Shown here one piece after another: positions 54,282 to 62,497 of a stretch of DNA of 64,000 nt (positions are counted from its first letter, which is position 1; each line of letters starts with the position of its first letter). A program made the translations under genes and the position numbers. The stretch is from Rhizobacter sp. Root1221. Its GTDB lineage: Bacteria > Pseudomonadota > Gammaproteobacteria > Burkholderiales > Burkholderiaceae_C. The notes under the pieces were generated by a model, which had not been told where the DNA came from, did no database searches, and worked only from the letters and a program-made list of their open reading frames with translations. The stretch lies in the NCBI RefSeq assembly GCF_001425785.1, contig NZ_LMDI01000028.1, positions 1-64,000 on the forward strand. Reading direction: 5' to 3'.

Positions 54282-55187
54282 ATGAGTGCACCCCCGAGTT
54301 CCCCTGCGATAAGACCCCTCGACCTCGGGCGGGTGCTGATGGTCCTGAACCGCCTGGCGGCGGCCGGGTCTCCCCCATGGCTGCACGGCGAAGTGGCCCG
54401 CCGCATGGCCGAGCGCCTCGACATCATCCGCCTGAAACCTTCGGTGCTCGTGGACTGGTGGGGTTACGCCGGCATGGGTGGCGAGCTGCTGGCCAAGGCG
54501 TATCCGGACGCCCGCCGTGTCATCGTGGAACCCACCGAGGCCCTGCGCGAACGCAGCCGCCAGGCGCACCGCGGCGGCTGGTGGCCGTGGCGGCGTGCCG
54601 TGCCCGAGGTGGTGGCGGCCGACGACCTCGCGCCCGAAGGCGCCCAACTCATCTGGGCGAACATGATGCTGCATGGCGTGGCCGATCCTCCTGCCGTGCT
54701 GTCGCGCTGGCACCGTGCGCTGGCGGTGGACGGGTTCGTCATGTTCTCGTGCCTCGGACCCGACACCCTGCGCGAGTTGCGCGACCTGTACGCCGACCTC
54801 GGCTGGCCCCCGCCGATGGCCGAGTTCATCGACATGCACGACCTGGGCGACATGCTCGTGTTTGCCGGGTTCGCGGACCCGGTGATGGACCAGGAAACGC
54901 TGCACCTGAGCTGGGCCGGTCCTGATGAACTGCTCGCCGAGCTGCGAGGCCTGGGCGGCAACGCCTCGCCCGATCGTTTCCGCGGCCTGCGCACCCCGCG
55001 CTGGCGGGCCCGCCTCGTCGCGGCGCTGGAACGGTTGCGTGGAAACGACGGCCGCCTGCACCTGCGTTTCGAGGTGGCCTACGGGCACGCATTCAAGGCG
55101 CTGCCACGCCGTCCAGCCAGCACGGAAACGACGGTTTCGCTCGAAGAAATGCGCAGTCTGGTACGCAAGCGTGACAGTGGATCTTGA
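54282..55187 (+). CDS. BioC-like methyltransferase-family protein
   Basis: A 301-aa protein with the layout of BioC (malonyl-ACP O-methyltransferase, biotin synthesis): LIWANMMLHGVADP (123-136), FSCLGPDTLRELRDLY and FIDMHDLGDMLVFAGFADPVMD are typical of the family in betaproteobacteria. However SAM motif I, normally D-x-GCGTG, is here VDWWGYAGMGG (57-67), so the glycine loop is altered and SAM binding may be weak or absent. No other bio genes are nearby. Annotation as active BioC is therefore uncertain. Confidence 0.78.
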   Translation: MSAPPSSPAIRPLDLGRVLMVLNRLAAAGSPPWLHGEVARRMAERLDIIRLKPSVLVDWWGYAGMGGELLAKAYPDARRVIVEPTEALRERSRQAHRGGWWPWRRAVPEVVAADDLAPEGAQLIWANMMLHGVADPPAVLSRWHRALAVDGFVMFSCLGPDTLRELRDLYADLGWPPPMAEFIDMHDLGDMLVFAGFADPVMDQETLHLSWAGPDELLAELRGLGGNASPDRFRGLRTPRWRARLVAALERLRGNDGRLHLRFEVAYGHAFKALPRRPASTETTVSLEEMRSLVRKRDSGS

Positions 55188-55291
55188 AAGCCCATGGTCC
55201 GCCTGCGGTAAACTGGCGGGCTTGAATGACACAGGTCCGTTCGGCGCGCGTGCGCGCATGGGCGATCGACGGCCCCGACTGCAGTAGCTTC

Positions 55292-55888
55292 ATGACCGTT
55301 TCCACATCGTCCATCGTTTGGCCTTCGGGGGGAGACCGGTCGGGTTTCCGCTTCGGCCGCGAGACGTATGAAGAACGGTCCGGCGTGCGGTCGCTGGGCG
55401 AGGCGGGTTGGTCGGTGGACTGGGTGCTCGAACGCGCGGGCACCGGTCCGCTCGCCTGGAGTGCCCGCCAGATGGTGCCGTTCTACGCGGTGCTGTGTGC
55501 TGTGTCGTTGGCGGTGGCATCCACGTTCTGGGCGCATGGCGCGCAGGTGGTGATGCCGTTGGCCTGGTTGGAATTGATGCTGGTCGGCGGAACCGTGTGG
55601 GCCCTGGCCCGTCACGCATCCGACCGGGAATGCATTGTGTTGCGAGGGGATCGCTTGACGGTCGAGCGTGCGTGTGGGTCGCACGTGGAGCGGGTCGAGT
55701 TCCAGCCGGCGTGGGTCCGGGTGGAACCCGAACACGGCGACCGGTCCCTGATCGAGTTGTCGGGCCAGGGGCGGCGGATTGCGGTGGGGCGGTTCGTGGC
55801 CCCCGAACAGCGCCGCCAGCTGGCCGAGGAGTTGCGCTTGGCGTTGCGCCGCTGGCACCAGGGCACGCGAGAGCCGGCATCGATGTGA
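55292..55888 (+). CDS. DUF2244 membrane protein
   Basis: A 198-aa protein of the DUF2244 family, with two close hydrophobic segments (about 70-90 and 93-110) and a soluble C-terminal part rich in arginine and valine. Such genes stand directly before ctaC in many proteobacteria, pointing to a link with cytochrome oxidase, but the role is unknown. ATGs at 55226 and 55292 are both in frame; the later one is preferred because a TAAACT promoter-like box at 55209 lies very close to the first. ctaC follows after 20 bp. Confidence 0.8.
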   Translation: MTVSTSSIVWPSGGDRSGFRFGRETYEERSGVRSLGEAGWSVDWVLERAGTGPLAWSARQMVPFYAVLCAVSLAVASTFWAHGAQVVMPLAWLELMLVGGTVWALARHASDRECIVLRGDRLTVERACGSHVERVEFQPAWVRVEPEHGDRSLIELSGQGRRIAVGRFVAPEQRRQLAEELRLALRRWHQGTREPASM

Positions 55889-55908
55889 ATTTGGAAACTA
55901 GAACGACC

Positions 55909-57090
55909 ATGATGAAGACGATGAACTCACTGCGGCCCGTGTGGCACAAGGCCGGCCAGCTTTGTCTGGCTCTGTGTGTCACGCTCGGCAGCACCGCGGC
56001 CATGGCGGTGAACGACCTCAAGGGCGGCCCCGCGGTGAACCAGATCGATCTGCACCCGCCAGTGACGCAGATCGCCATGGACCAGCGCACGCTTCACTAC
56101 GGCATGATGTTCACGTGCCTGGCGATCTTCCTCGCGGTGTTCGGGGTCATGTTCTATTCGATCTTCAAGCACCGCCGTTCCAAGGGTGCGAAGTCGGCCA
56201 ACTTCCACGAAAGCACCACGGTCGAGATCATCTGGACCATCGTGCCCTTCTTCATCGTGATCGCGATGGCCCTGCCGGCCACCAAGGTCGTGGTGGCCAT
56301 GAAGGACACGAGCGCGGCCGACCTCACCATCAAGGCCACCGGCTACCAGTGGAAGTGGGGCTACGACTACCTGAAGGGTGAAGGCGAAGGCCTCGGCTTC
56401 ATCTCCACGCTCGACACCGCCCAGCGCGAAGCCTCCGACAGCGGCAAGCCCGCCCCGGTGGACGACTACCTGCTGAAGGTCGACAACCCGCTCGTGGTGC
56501 CGGTCGACAAGAAGATCCGCATCATCACCACCGCCAACGACGTGATCCACGCCTTCATGGTGCCGGCCTTCGGCATCAAGCAGGATGCGATCCCCGGCTT
56601 CGTGCGCGACACCTGGTTCCGCGCCACCCAGACCGGCGACTTCTACGGCCAGTGCGCCGAGCTGTGCGGCAAGGAACACGCGTACATGCCCATCCACGTG
56701 AAGGTGCTGTCGGCCGCCGACTACACCGCCTGGACGCTGGCCAAGAAGAAGGAACTCGCCGCCAAGGCCGACGACCCGAACAAGGTGTGGGCGCTGCCCG
56801 ACCTGATCGCCCGTGGCGAGAAGGTGTATTCGAACTGCGCGGCCTGCCACCAGGCCAACGGCAAGGGCGCTGGCCCCATCAAGGCACTCGATGGCTCGCC
56901 GGTCGTGCTCGACGCCGACCATGCCAAGCAGATCACCACGGTGCTGAACGGCATTCCGCCGGGCATGCCGGCGTGGAAACAGCTGAGCGACACCGACATC
57001 GCTGCCGTGGTCACCTACACGAAGAACAGCTGGTCCAACAAGACCGGGCAACTGGTGCAGCCGAAGGAAGTTGCGGCTCTCCGCAAGTAA
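55909..57090 (+). CDS. ctaC: Cytochrome c oxidase subunit II with cytochrome c domain
   Basis: A 393-aa membrane-anchored subunit. After a signal peptide and two helices (about 66-86 and 107-127), the cupredoxin domain carries the CuA ligands H214, C249, C253, H257 and M260 (GQCAELCGKEHAYM). The C-terminal 90 residues form a fused cytochrome c domain with heme site CAACH at 310-314, so this is a caa3-type subunit that accepts electrons through its own heme. ctaD follows by 33 bp. Confidence 0.96.
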   Translation: MMKTMNSLRPVWHKAGQLCLALCVTLGSTAAMAVNDLKGGPAVNQIDLHPPVTQIAMDQRTLHYGMMFTCLAIFLAVFGVMFYSIFKHRRSKGAKSANFHESTTVEIIWTIVPFFIVIAMALPATKVVVAMKDTSAADLTIKATGYQWKWGYDYLKGEGEGLGFISTLDTAQREASDSGKPAPVDDYLLKVDNPLVVPVDKKIRIITTANDVIHAFMVPAFGIKQDAIPGFVRDTWFRATQTGDFYGQCAELCGKEHAYMPIHVKVLSAADYTAWTLAKKKELAAKADDPNKVWALPDLIARGEKVYSNCAACHQANGKGAGPIKALDGSPVVLDADHAKQITTVLNGIPPGMPAWKQLSDTDIAAVVTYTKNSWSNKTGQLVQPKEVAALRK

Positions 57091-57123
57091 TCCGTCACCG
57101 AACAGCGCCCCAAAGGAAGACAC

Positions 57124-58758
57124 ATGAGTGCAGTACTCAACCCCCACGGCCACGTTGCCGGTGACCACGGTCACGACGATCACGCACACGACCACCCGCA
57201 CGGCCTGCGCCGCTGGCTGTTCGCCACGAACCACAAGGACATCGGCACGCTGTACCTGCTGTTCTCGTTCACGATGCTGATGATCGGTGGCGTGCTCGCG
57301 CTGCTGATCCGTGCCGAGCTGTTCCAGCCGGGCCTGCAGATCGTGAACCCGCAGCTGTTCAACCAGCTCACCACCATGCACGGCCTGATCATGGTGTTCG
57401 GCGCCATCATGCCGGCCTTCGTGGGCTTTGCGAACTGGATGATCCCGCTGCAGATCGGCGCCGGCGACATGGCCTTCGCGCGCATGAACAACTTCAGCTT
57501 CTGGCTGATGATCCCGGCGGCCATCATGCTGGTGGCGTCGTTCTTCATGCCCGGTGGCGCGCCCGCGGCCGGCTGGACGCTCTACGCGCCGCTCACGCTG
57601 CAGATGGGCCCGTCCATGGATGCCGGCATCTTCGCGATGCACATCCTCGGCGCCAGCTCCATCATGGGCTCGATCAACATCATCGTGACCATCCTCAACA
57701 TGCGCGCCCCCGGCATGACGCTGATGAAGATGCCGATGTTCTGCTGGACCTGGCTCATCACCGCCTACCTGCTGATCGCCGTGATGCCGGTGCTCGCCGG
57801 CGCCATCACGATGACGCTGACCGACCGCCACTTCGGCACCAGCTTCTTCAACCCCGCCGGCGGCGGTGACCCGGTCATGTACCAGCACATCTTCTGGTTC
57901 TTCGGCCACCCCGAGGTGTACATCATGATCTTGCCGGCGTTCGGCATCGTGAGCCACATCATCCCGGCCTTCGCCCGCAAGCGCCTGTTCGGCTACACCT
58001 CCATGGTGTACGCCACCGCGTCCATCGCCATCCTGTCGTTCATCGTGTGGGCCCACCACATGTACGCCACCGGCATGCCCGTCACCGGCCAGCTGTTCTT
58101 CATGTACGCCACGATGCTGATCTCGGTGCCCACCGGCGTGAAGGTGTTCAACTGGATCGCCACGATGTGGAAGGGCTCGATGACCTTCGAGACCCCCATG
58201 CTGTTCGCCGTGGGCTTCATCTTCGTGTTCACGATGGGCGGTTTCACCGGCCTGATCCTGTCGATGGCCCCCATCGACATCCAGCTGCAGGACACCTACT
58301 ACGTCGTGGCCCACTTCCACTACGTGCTCGTGGCCGGTTCGCTGTACGCGATGTTCGCCGGCGTGTACTACTGGCTGCCGAAGTGGACCGGCGTGATGTA
58401 CGCCGAAGGCCGCGGCAAGTTCCACTTCTGGGGCTCGCTGATCACCTTCAACGTCACGTTCTTCCCGATGCACTTCCTGGGCCTGGCCGGCATGCCCCGC
58501 CGCTATGCCGACTACCCGATGCAGTTCACCGATTTCAACCAGGTGGCCTCCATCGGCGCCCTCGGGTTCGGCCTGATGCAGGTGTACTTCTTCCTGTTCG
58601 TCGTGCTGCCTTGCATGCGCGGCAAGGGTGAACCGGCACCGCAACGTCCGTGGGACGGCGCGGAAGGCCTCGAGTGGGAAGTGCCTTCGCCGGCCCCGTT
58701 CCACACGTTCGAGACGCCGCCGAAGCTGAACAAGGCCGCCAACAAGATCGTCGCCTGA
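57124..58758 (+). CDS. ctaD: Cytochrome c oxidase subunit I
   Basis: A 544-aa catalytic subunit with twelve membrane helices, holding heme a and the heme a3-CuB centre. WFFGHPEVYIMILPAFG is the CuB/HPEVY loop, and HHMYATGMP and THYVVAHFHYV-like VVAHFHYVL carry further metal ligands. A histidine/aspartate-rich N terminus (residues about 8-31, ten histidines) is not part of the usual core and might bind copper. Reduces oxygen to water and pumps protons. Confidence 0.97.
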   Translation: MSAVLNPHGHVAGDHGHDDHAHDHPHGLRRWLFATNHKDIGTLYLLFSFTMLMIGGVLALLIRAELFQPGLQIVNPQLFNQLTTMHGLIMVFGAIMPAFVGFANWMIPLQIGAGDMAFARMNNFSFWLMIPAAIMLVASFFMPGGAPAAGWTLYAPLTLQMGPSMDAGIFAMHILGASSIMGSINIIVTILNMRAPGMTLMKMPMFCWTWLITAYLLIAVMPVLAGAITMTLTDRHFGTSFFNPAGGGDPVMYQHIFWFFGHPEVYIMILPAFGIVSHIIPAFARKRLFGYTSMVYATASIAILSFIVWAHHMYATGMPVTGQLFFMYATMLISVPTGVKVFNWIATMWKGSMTFETPMLFAVGFIFVFTMGGFTGLILSMAPIDIQLQDTYYVVAHFHYVLVAGSLYAMFAGVYYWLPKWTGVMYAEGRGKFHFWGSLITFNVTFFPMHFLGLAGMPRRYADYPMQFTDFNQVASIGALGFGLMQVYFFLFVVLPCMRGKGEPAPQRPWDGAEGLEWEVPSPAPFHTFETPPKLNKAANKIVA

Positions 58759-58775
58759 CCCGCGCGCGCAACACC

Positions 58776-58892
58776 ATGTCCCAGACTGCTGAACAGAAGA
58801 AGAACAACCGCCGCCTGGGCCTGATCCTGGCGTCGGTGGCGTTGGTCTTTTTCCTGGGTTTCCTGGGCCGCATGGTGTTCTTCGGCCACTGA
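58776..58892 (+). CDS. 38-aa cytochrome oxidase small assembly protein
   Basis: A very short protein: a hydrophilic lysine/asparagine start (SQTAEQKKNNRRLG) followed by one hydrophobic helix and a short end. Small proteins of this form sit between ctaD and ctaG across betaproteobacteria and are called cytochrome oxidase small assembly proteins. The function is inferred from position. ATG at 58776 lies 17 bp after ctaD, ctaG starts 10 bp downstream. Confidence 0.75.
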   Translation: MSQTAEQKKNNRRLGLILASVALVFFLGFLGRMVFFGH

Positions 58893-58902
58893 AAGCGCGC
58901 CG

Positions 58903-59529
58903 ATGTCCGACCCCCGACTTCCGCGCGCCGTCCTGCTGGGGCGCGACAACCTGCGCATGTTCGGCAAGCTCGCCGTCATCGTGACGCTGATGTTCGGGTT
59001 CGCCTACGCGCTGGTGCCGATGTACAACGCCATCTGCAGCGCGCTCGGCATCAACAACCTGGCACGCTCCGAACTGCTGACCTCGGGCCACACCGGCCAG
59101 AAGATCAACACGCAGGTCGATGCCAGCCGCACCATCACGGTCGAGTTCGATGCGAATGCGCGCGGCCCGTGGGAATTCAAGCCGGCCGTGCGGTCGCTCG
59201 ACGTGCACCCGGGCGAACTCGCCACGGTCATGTACGAGTTCCGCAACGTGCAGGACCGCACGATGGCCGCGCAGGCCATCCCCAGCTATGCGCCCAAGCA
59301 GGCCATGGCGCACTTCAACAAGATCGAGTGCTTCTGCTTCAACGAGTACATCCTGAAGCCGGGTGAGTCGAAGCAGTGGCCGGTGGTGTTCGTGGTCGAC
59401 GGCAAGCTGCCGAAGGATGTGCGCACCATCACGCTGTCGTACACCTTCTTCGAGGTGGGCGGCAAGGTACCGGCCGCGCCCACGGGCAAGGTGGCCGCCG
59501 TGGTGGACGCAAAGGGGTCGAAATCGTGA
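58903..59529 (+). CDS. ctaG: Cytochrome c oxidase copper-delivery protein CtaG/Cox11
   Basis: A 208-aa membrane-anchored copper chaperone that inserts CuB into subunit I. One N-terminal helix (about 20-40), a cysteine at about residue 45 and the copper motif CFCF near KIECFCFNEY are conserved, and LPVVFVVD-like VVFVVDGKLP follows. Its stop overlaps the start of the DUF2970 gene. Confidence 0.95.
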   Translation: MSDPRLPRAVLLGRDNLRMFGKLAVIVTLMFGFAYALVPMYNAICSALGINNLARSELLTSGHTGQKINTQVDASRTITVEFDANARGPWEFKPAVRSLDVHPGELATVMYEFRNVQDRTMAAQAIPSYAPKQAMAHFNKIECFCFNEYILKPGESKQWPVVFVVDGKLPKDVRTITLSYTFFEVGGKVPAAPTGKVAAVVDAKGSKS

Positions 59530-59756
59530 GCGACGGCCTGAAATCCGCGGTGCAGCGGAAGATGTCGTTCTGGCAGACCCTGCGGGCCGTGGCGTGGTCG
59601 TTCTTCGGTGTGCGCAAGTCGGCCGACTACGAAAAGGATGTGAACCAGCTGAACCCGGTGCACCTGATCATTGCGGGCCTGATTGGCGCCGCGGTGTTCG
59701 TGACGGTGCTCGTGCTGCTGGTGCGGTGGGTGATTTCAAGCGGCGTGGCCGCATGA
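59526..59756 (+). CDS. DUF2970 small membrane protein
   Basis: A 76-aa protein with one C-terminal membrane helix (about 49-72) and a basic N-terminal part holding TLRAVAWSFFGVRKSADYEKD, which identifies the DUF2970 family. Members lie in cox operons of betaproteobacteria. Function unknown. GTG at 59526 overlaps the ctaG stop, implying coupled translation. Confidence 0.88.
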   Translation: MSDGLKSAVQRKMSFWQTLRAVAWSFFGVRKSADYEKDVNQLNPVHLIIAGLIGAAVFVTVLVLLVRWVISSGVAA

Positions 59757-59863
59757 ACCGGCCCTTCGCCTGAAGAGATGAGTGGGGCGCCGGTGGCGGC
59801 AGGAACGGCCACCCCCGACGCGCAAGGGTTCAAAGAACAGAGTCTGAGAAGCAGGAGAAAAAC

Positions 59864-60748
59864 ATGTCGGCAGCGACACACGACGGCCACGCGCCTTATT
59901 ACTTCGTCCCCGGCCCCTCGCGCCACCCGATCATGGCGGCCATCGGGCTGTTTTTCGTGATCCTGGGTGCGGGCCAGTGGGTCAACGGTCACCAGTGGGG
60001 TGCCTATTCCGTGGCGTTCGGCCTGCTGTGGTGGGCCATCGTGCTCAAGCAGTGGTTCGGTGACGCCATCCGCGAAAGCGAAGGCGGCCTCTACAGCGAC
60101 CGCATCGACGTGTCGTTCCGCTGGAGCATGGCCTGGTTCATCTTCTCGGAAGTCATGTTCTTCGCGGCCTTCTTCGGCGCGTTGTACTGGGCCCGCGTGA
60201 TGTCGGTGCCCAGCCTGGGCAGCCTGGAAAACGCCATCCTGTGGCCCGACTTCAAGGCCTTCTGGCCCAGCTCGGTGCCGGGCTACACCGGCGCACCGGC
60301 CGGTACCGTGGAAGCATTCACCACGATGGGCCCGTGGCCCATTCCCACCATCAACACCGCGCTGCTGCTGACCTCGGGCGTCACGCTGACGCTGGCCCAC
60401 CACGCGCTGATCGCTGGCGAACGTGCCAAGACGCTTGTTTGGATGTGGCTCACCGTGCTGCTGGGCATCGTGTTCCTGTGCTTCCAGGGCTACGAGTACT
60501 TCCATGCCTACAGCGAACTCAACCTGAAGCTCACGTCGGGTGTCTACGGCTCCACCTTCTACCTGCTGACCGGCTTCCACGGCTTCCACGTGTTCGTGGG
60601 CATGCTGATGCTGCTGTTCATCACGCTGCGCCTGCACAAGGGCCACTTCACCCCGCAACGCCACTTCGGTTTCGAAGGTGCCGCGTGGTACTGGCACTTC
60701 GTGGACGTGGTGTGGCTCGGCCTGTACATCATCGTCTACTGGCTCTGA
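59864..60748 (+). CDS. ctaE: Cytochrome c oxidase subunit III
   Basis: A 294-aa subunit with seven membrane helices. It begins with a hydrophilic stretch (HDGHAPYYFVPGPSRHP) followed by helices; FIFSEVMFFAAFFGALYWAR carries the conserved glutamate in a helix, and FHGFHVFVGM and WHFVDVVWLGLYIIVYW close the protein. It stabilises the proton uptake of subunit I. It lies 107 bp after the DUF2970 gene. Confidence 0.96.
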   Translation: MSAATHDGHAPYYFVPGPSRHPIMAAIGLFFVILGAGQWVNGHQWGAYSVAFGLLWWAIVLKQWFGDAIRESEGGLYSDRIDVSFRWSMAWFIFSEVMFFAAFFGALYWARVMSVPSLGSLENAILWPDFKAFWPSSVPGYTGAPAGTVEAFTTMGPWPIPTINTALLLTSGVTLTLAHHALIAGERAKTLVWMWLTVLLGIVFLCFQGYEYFHAYSELNLKLTSGVYGSTFYLLTGFHGFHVFVGMLMLLFITLRLHKGHFTPQRHFGFEGAAWYWHFVDVVWLGLYIIVYWL

Positions 60749-60780
60749 GGCTGGCGCGGAGCCTTCCGCCCGAAACGAAA

Positions 60781-60805
60781 GGAGCGCCGAGAGGCGCTCC
60801 TTTTT
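60781..60805. terminator. Bidirectional intrinsic terminator after ctaE
   Basis: GGAGCGCC-GAGA-GGCGCTCC forms a perfect 8-bp stem followed by TTTTT, and the left side has an A-rich run, so it can stop transcription in both directions between ctaE and the minus-strand DUF2909 gene. Clear classical form. Confidence 0.88.
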
Positions 60806-60824
60806 GCTTGGGACGTGGGGCGGG

Positions 60825-61046
60825 TCAGCGGTGCAGCGGCATGCCGGTGGGCTGGATCCAGCCCATGTGCCAGCTGAGCAGGATCAGCAGGAACAGCGAC
60901 ACCGACAGCGCCACGCGCACGGCGAGCGCTCGGGCCATGTGCCGCGACTTCTTCTCGTCCGTCTTGCTGCCGCGCAGCATGAAAACACCGGCCGCGGCGA
61001 GGGCGCCGAGGATCAATACAAAGGCAATGCCAACGAGATACTTCAT
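60825..61046 (-). CDS. DUF2909 twin-transmembrane protein
   Basis: A 73-aa protein with two membrane helices (about 4-24 and 45-65) joined by a basic loop, the DUF2909 layout. It sits in the cox clusters of many betaproteobacteria, here on the opposite strand between ctaE and surf1. Its function is not known. The start lies 48 bp from the surf1 start, so the two share a divergent promoter region. Confidence 0.85.
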   Translation of the reverse strand: MKYLVGIAFVLILGALAAAGVFMLRGSKTDEKKSRHMARALAVRVALSVSLFLLILLSWHMGWIQPTGMPLHR

Positions 61047-61094
61047 GGCGGCTGATTATTCCACCCCACGCGGCACTGCTGCGGCGCTTTCGCC

Positions 61095-61844
61095 ATGCCC
61101 ATGACCCCGGCGCGCTGGCGCCAGGCCGTGGTGGCCGCTGCCACGGTGCTGGGGGTGCTCGTCACCGCCCGGCTCGGCCTGTGGCAACTGGACCGGGCCG
61201 CGCAGAAGCAGGCGTTGCAGACCGCCCTCGAGACCCGCACCGCGATGCCCGAACTGCCGGCCGCGTCACTCGCCCGTTCGGCCGTCGACGCCGAACCGCA
61301 GTTCCAGCGTCGCATCCGGCTCGTGGGGGAGTGGGTGCCCTCGGCCACCGTGTTCCTCGAGAACCGGCAGATGCATGGCCAGCCGGGGTTTTTCGTGGTG
61401 ACCCCGCTGAAGCTCGCCGGCCAGCCGGACGCGGTGCTGGTGCAGCGGGGCTGGGCCCCACGCGACCTGCGCGACCGCCTGATCGTGCCGGCGGTGCCCA
61501 CGCCGGCCGGACCGGTCGAGGTGTGGGGCCATGTGGCGGCACCGCCGGGGCGGTTGTTCGACTTCGCCGGTGCGGCTGCGTCCGGTCCCATTCGACAAAA
61601 TCTCGATGTGCCGGCGCTGGCCAGTGAACTCGGCCTGCCGTTGCGGCCTCTGTCACTCGTGCAGACGGACGGTTCACCCGCCGCCGCGGGCGACGGCCTG
61701 CGCCGCGACTGGCCCGCCCCGGCGGTCGACATCCAGAAGCACCACGGTTATGCATTTCAATGGTTTGCGCTTTGTGCGCTGATGGCAGGTCTGTATGTCT
61801 GGTTCCAACTCGTCCGCCCCCGAATCCCCCGCTCCGACGCCTGA
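61095..61844 (+). CDS. surf1: SURF1-family oxidase assembly protein
   Basis: A 249-aa protein with a membrane helix at each end (about 9-26 and 222-240) and a periplasmic domain between. LGLWQLDRAAQK and VFLENRQMHGQPGFFVVTPL are SURF1 signatures; W and NHHxxYAxQW-like HHGYAFQWFAL close the domain. SURF1 helps insert heme a into subunit I. The 3' end overlaps the SCO-like gene by 50 bp in another frame. Confidence 0.93.
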   Translation: MPMTPARWRQAVVAAATVLGVLVTARLGLWQLDRAAQKQALQTALETRTAMPELPAASLARSAVDAEPQFQRRIRLVGEWVPSATVFLENRQMHGQPGFFVVTPLKLAGQPDAVLVQRGWAPRDLRDRLIVPAVPTPAGPVEVWGHVAAPPGRLFDFAGAAASGPIRQNLDVPALASELGLPLRPLSLVQTDGSPAAAGDGLRRDWPAPAVDIQKHHGYAFQWFALCALMAGLYVWFQLVRPRIPRSDA

Positions 61845-62493
61845 GGCACTGAGCCTCACGGTGCACAGCGTGCCGGCGCTCGCCCCGCAGCGGCGCCGCC
61901 TGTCCGGCCGGCTGCAGATGCTGCTCGTGCTGGCCGTGTGCGCTGCGCCGGTGGTGGCGTCGTACTTCACGTACTACGTGGTCCGACCGGGTGGCCGCAC
62001 CAACTACAGCGACCTGATCGATCCGCAGCGCCCGCTGCCCGAGCAGGTGTGGCACGACCTTGCGGGGGCACCCGTGAAGTCTTCCAGTCTCAAGGGCCAG
62101 TGGCTGCTGGTGTCCGTGGCCGGTGGTGCGTGTGACGCCGCCTGCGAAAAGACGCTGTACCTGCAGCGCCAGTTGCGCGAGACCCTGGGCAAGGAGCGCG
62201 ACCGCCTCGACAAGGTGTGGCTGGTGGCCGATGACGCGCCGGTTCGCCCCGAGGTGCTCGCGGCCATCAGCCCCCGTGGCGCCGAAGCCACCGTGTTGCG
62301 CGTGCCCCGCGAGGCGCTCGCGGCCTGGCTGGCGCCGGCGGCCGGACACGTGCTCGACCAGCACCTGTACATCGTCGATCCCATGGGCAACTGGATGATG
62401 CGGGCACCCGCCGACCCGCAGCCGGCCAAGCTCAAGCGCGACCTCGAGAAGCTCCTGCGCGCGTCGTCCTCGTGGGACAACCCGGGGCGCTGA
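61795..62493 (+). CDS. SCO-like membrane-anchored thioredoxin-fold protein
   Basis: A 232-aa protein. A serine/proline-rich start and one membrane helix (about 39-58) are followed by a thioredoxin-like domain. CDAAC (113-117) matches the CxxxC copper motif of SCO proteins, and DQHLYIVDPMGNW (188-200) holds a histidine (H190) close to the SCO third ligand. It lacks the usual CPDVCP context, so it is only distantly SCO-like. Position between surf1 and ctaA points to copper or disulfide handling for the CuA site. It starts inside surf1. Confidence 0.72.
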   Translation: MSGSNSSAPESPAPTPEALSLTVHSVPALAPQRRRLSGRLQMLLVLAVCAAPVVASYFTYYVVRPGGRTNYSDLIDPQRPLPEQVWHDLAGAPVKSSSLKGQWLLVSVAGGACDAACEKTLYLQRQLRETLGKERDRLDKVWLVADDAPVRPEVLAAISPRGAEATVLRVPREALAAWLAPAAGHVLDQHLYIVDPMGNWMMRAPADPQPAKLKRDLEKLLRASSSWDNPGR

Positions 62494-62497
62494 CACG

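Noticed and set aside
55927-59313. Minus-strand open frame of about 1128 codons opposite ctaC, ctaD and ctaG
   Set aside because: Same explanation: the three oxidase genes share one frame and lack TTA, CTA and TCA codons. The product is histidine/arginine-rich with no known fold.
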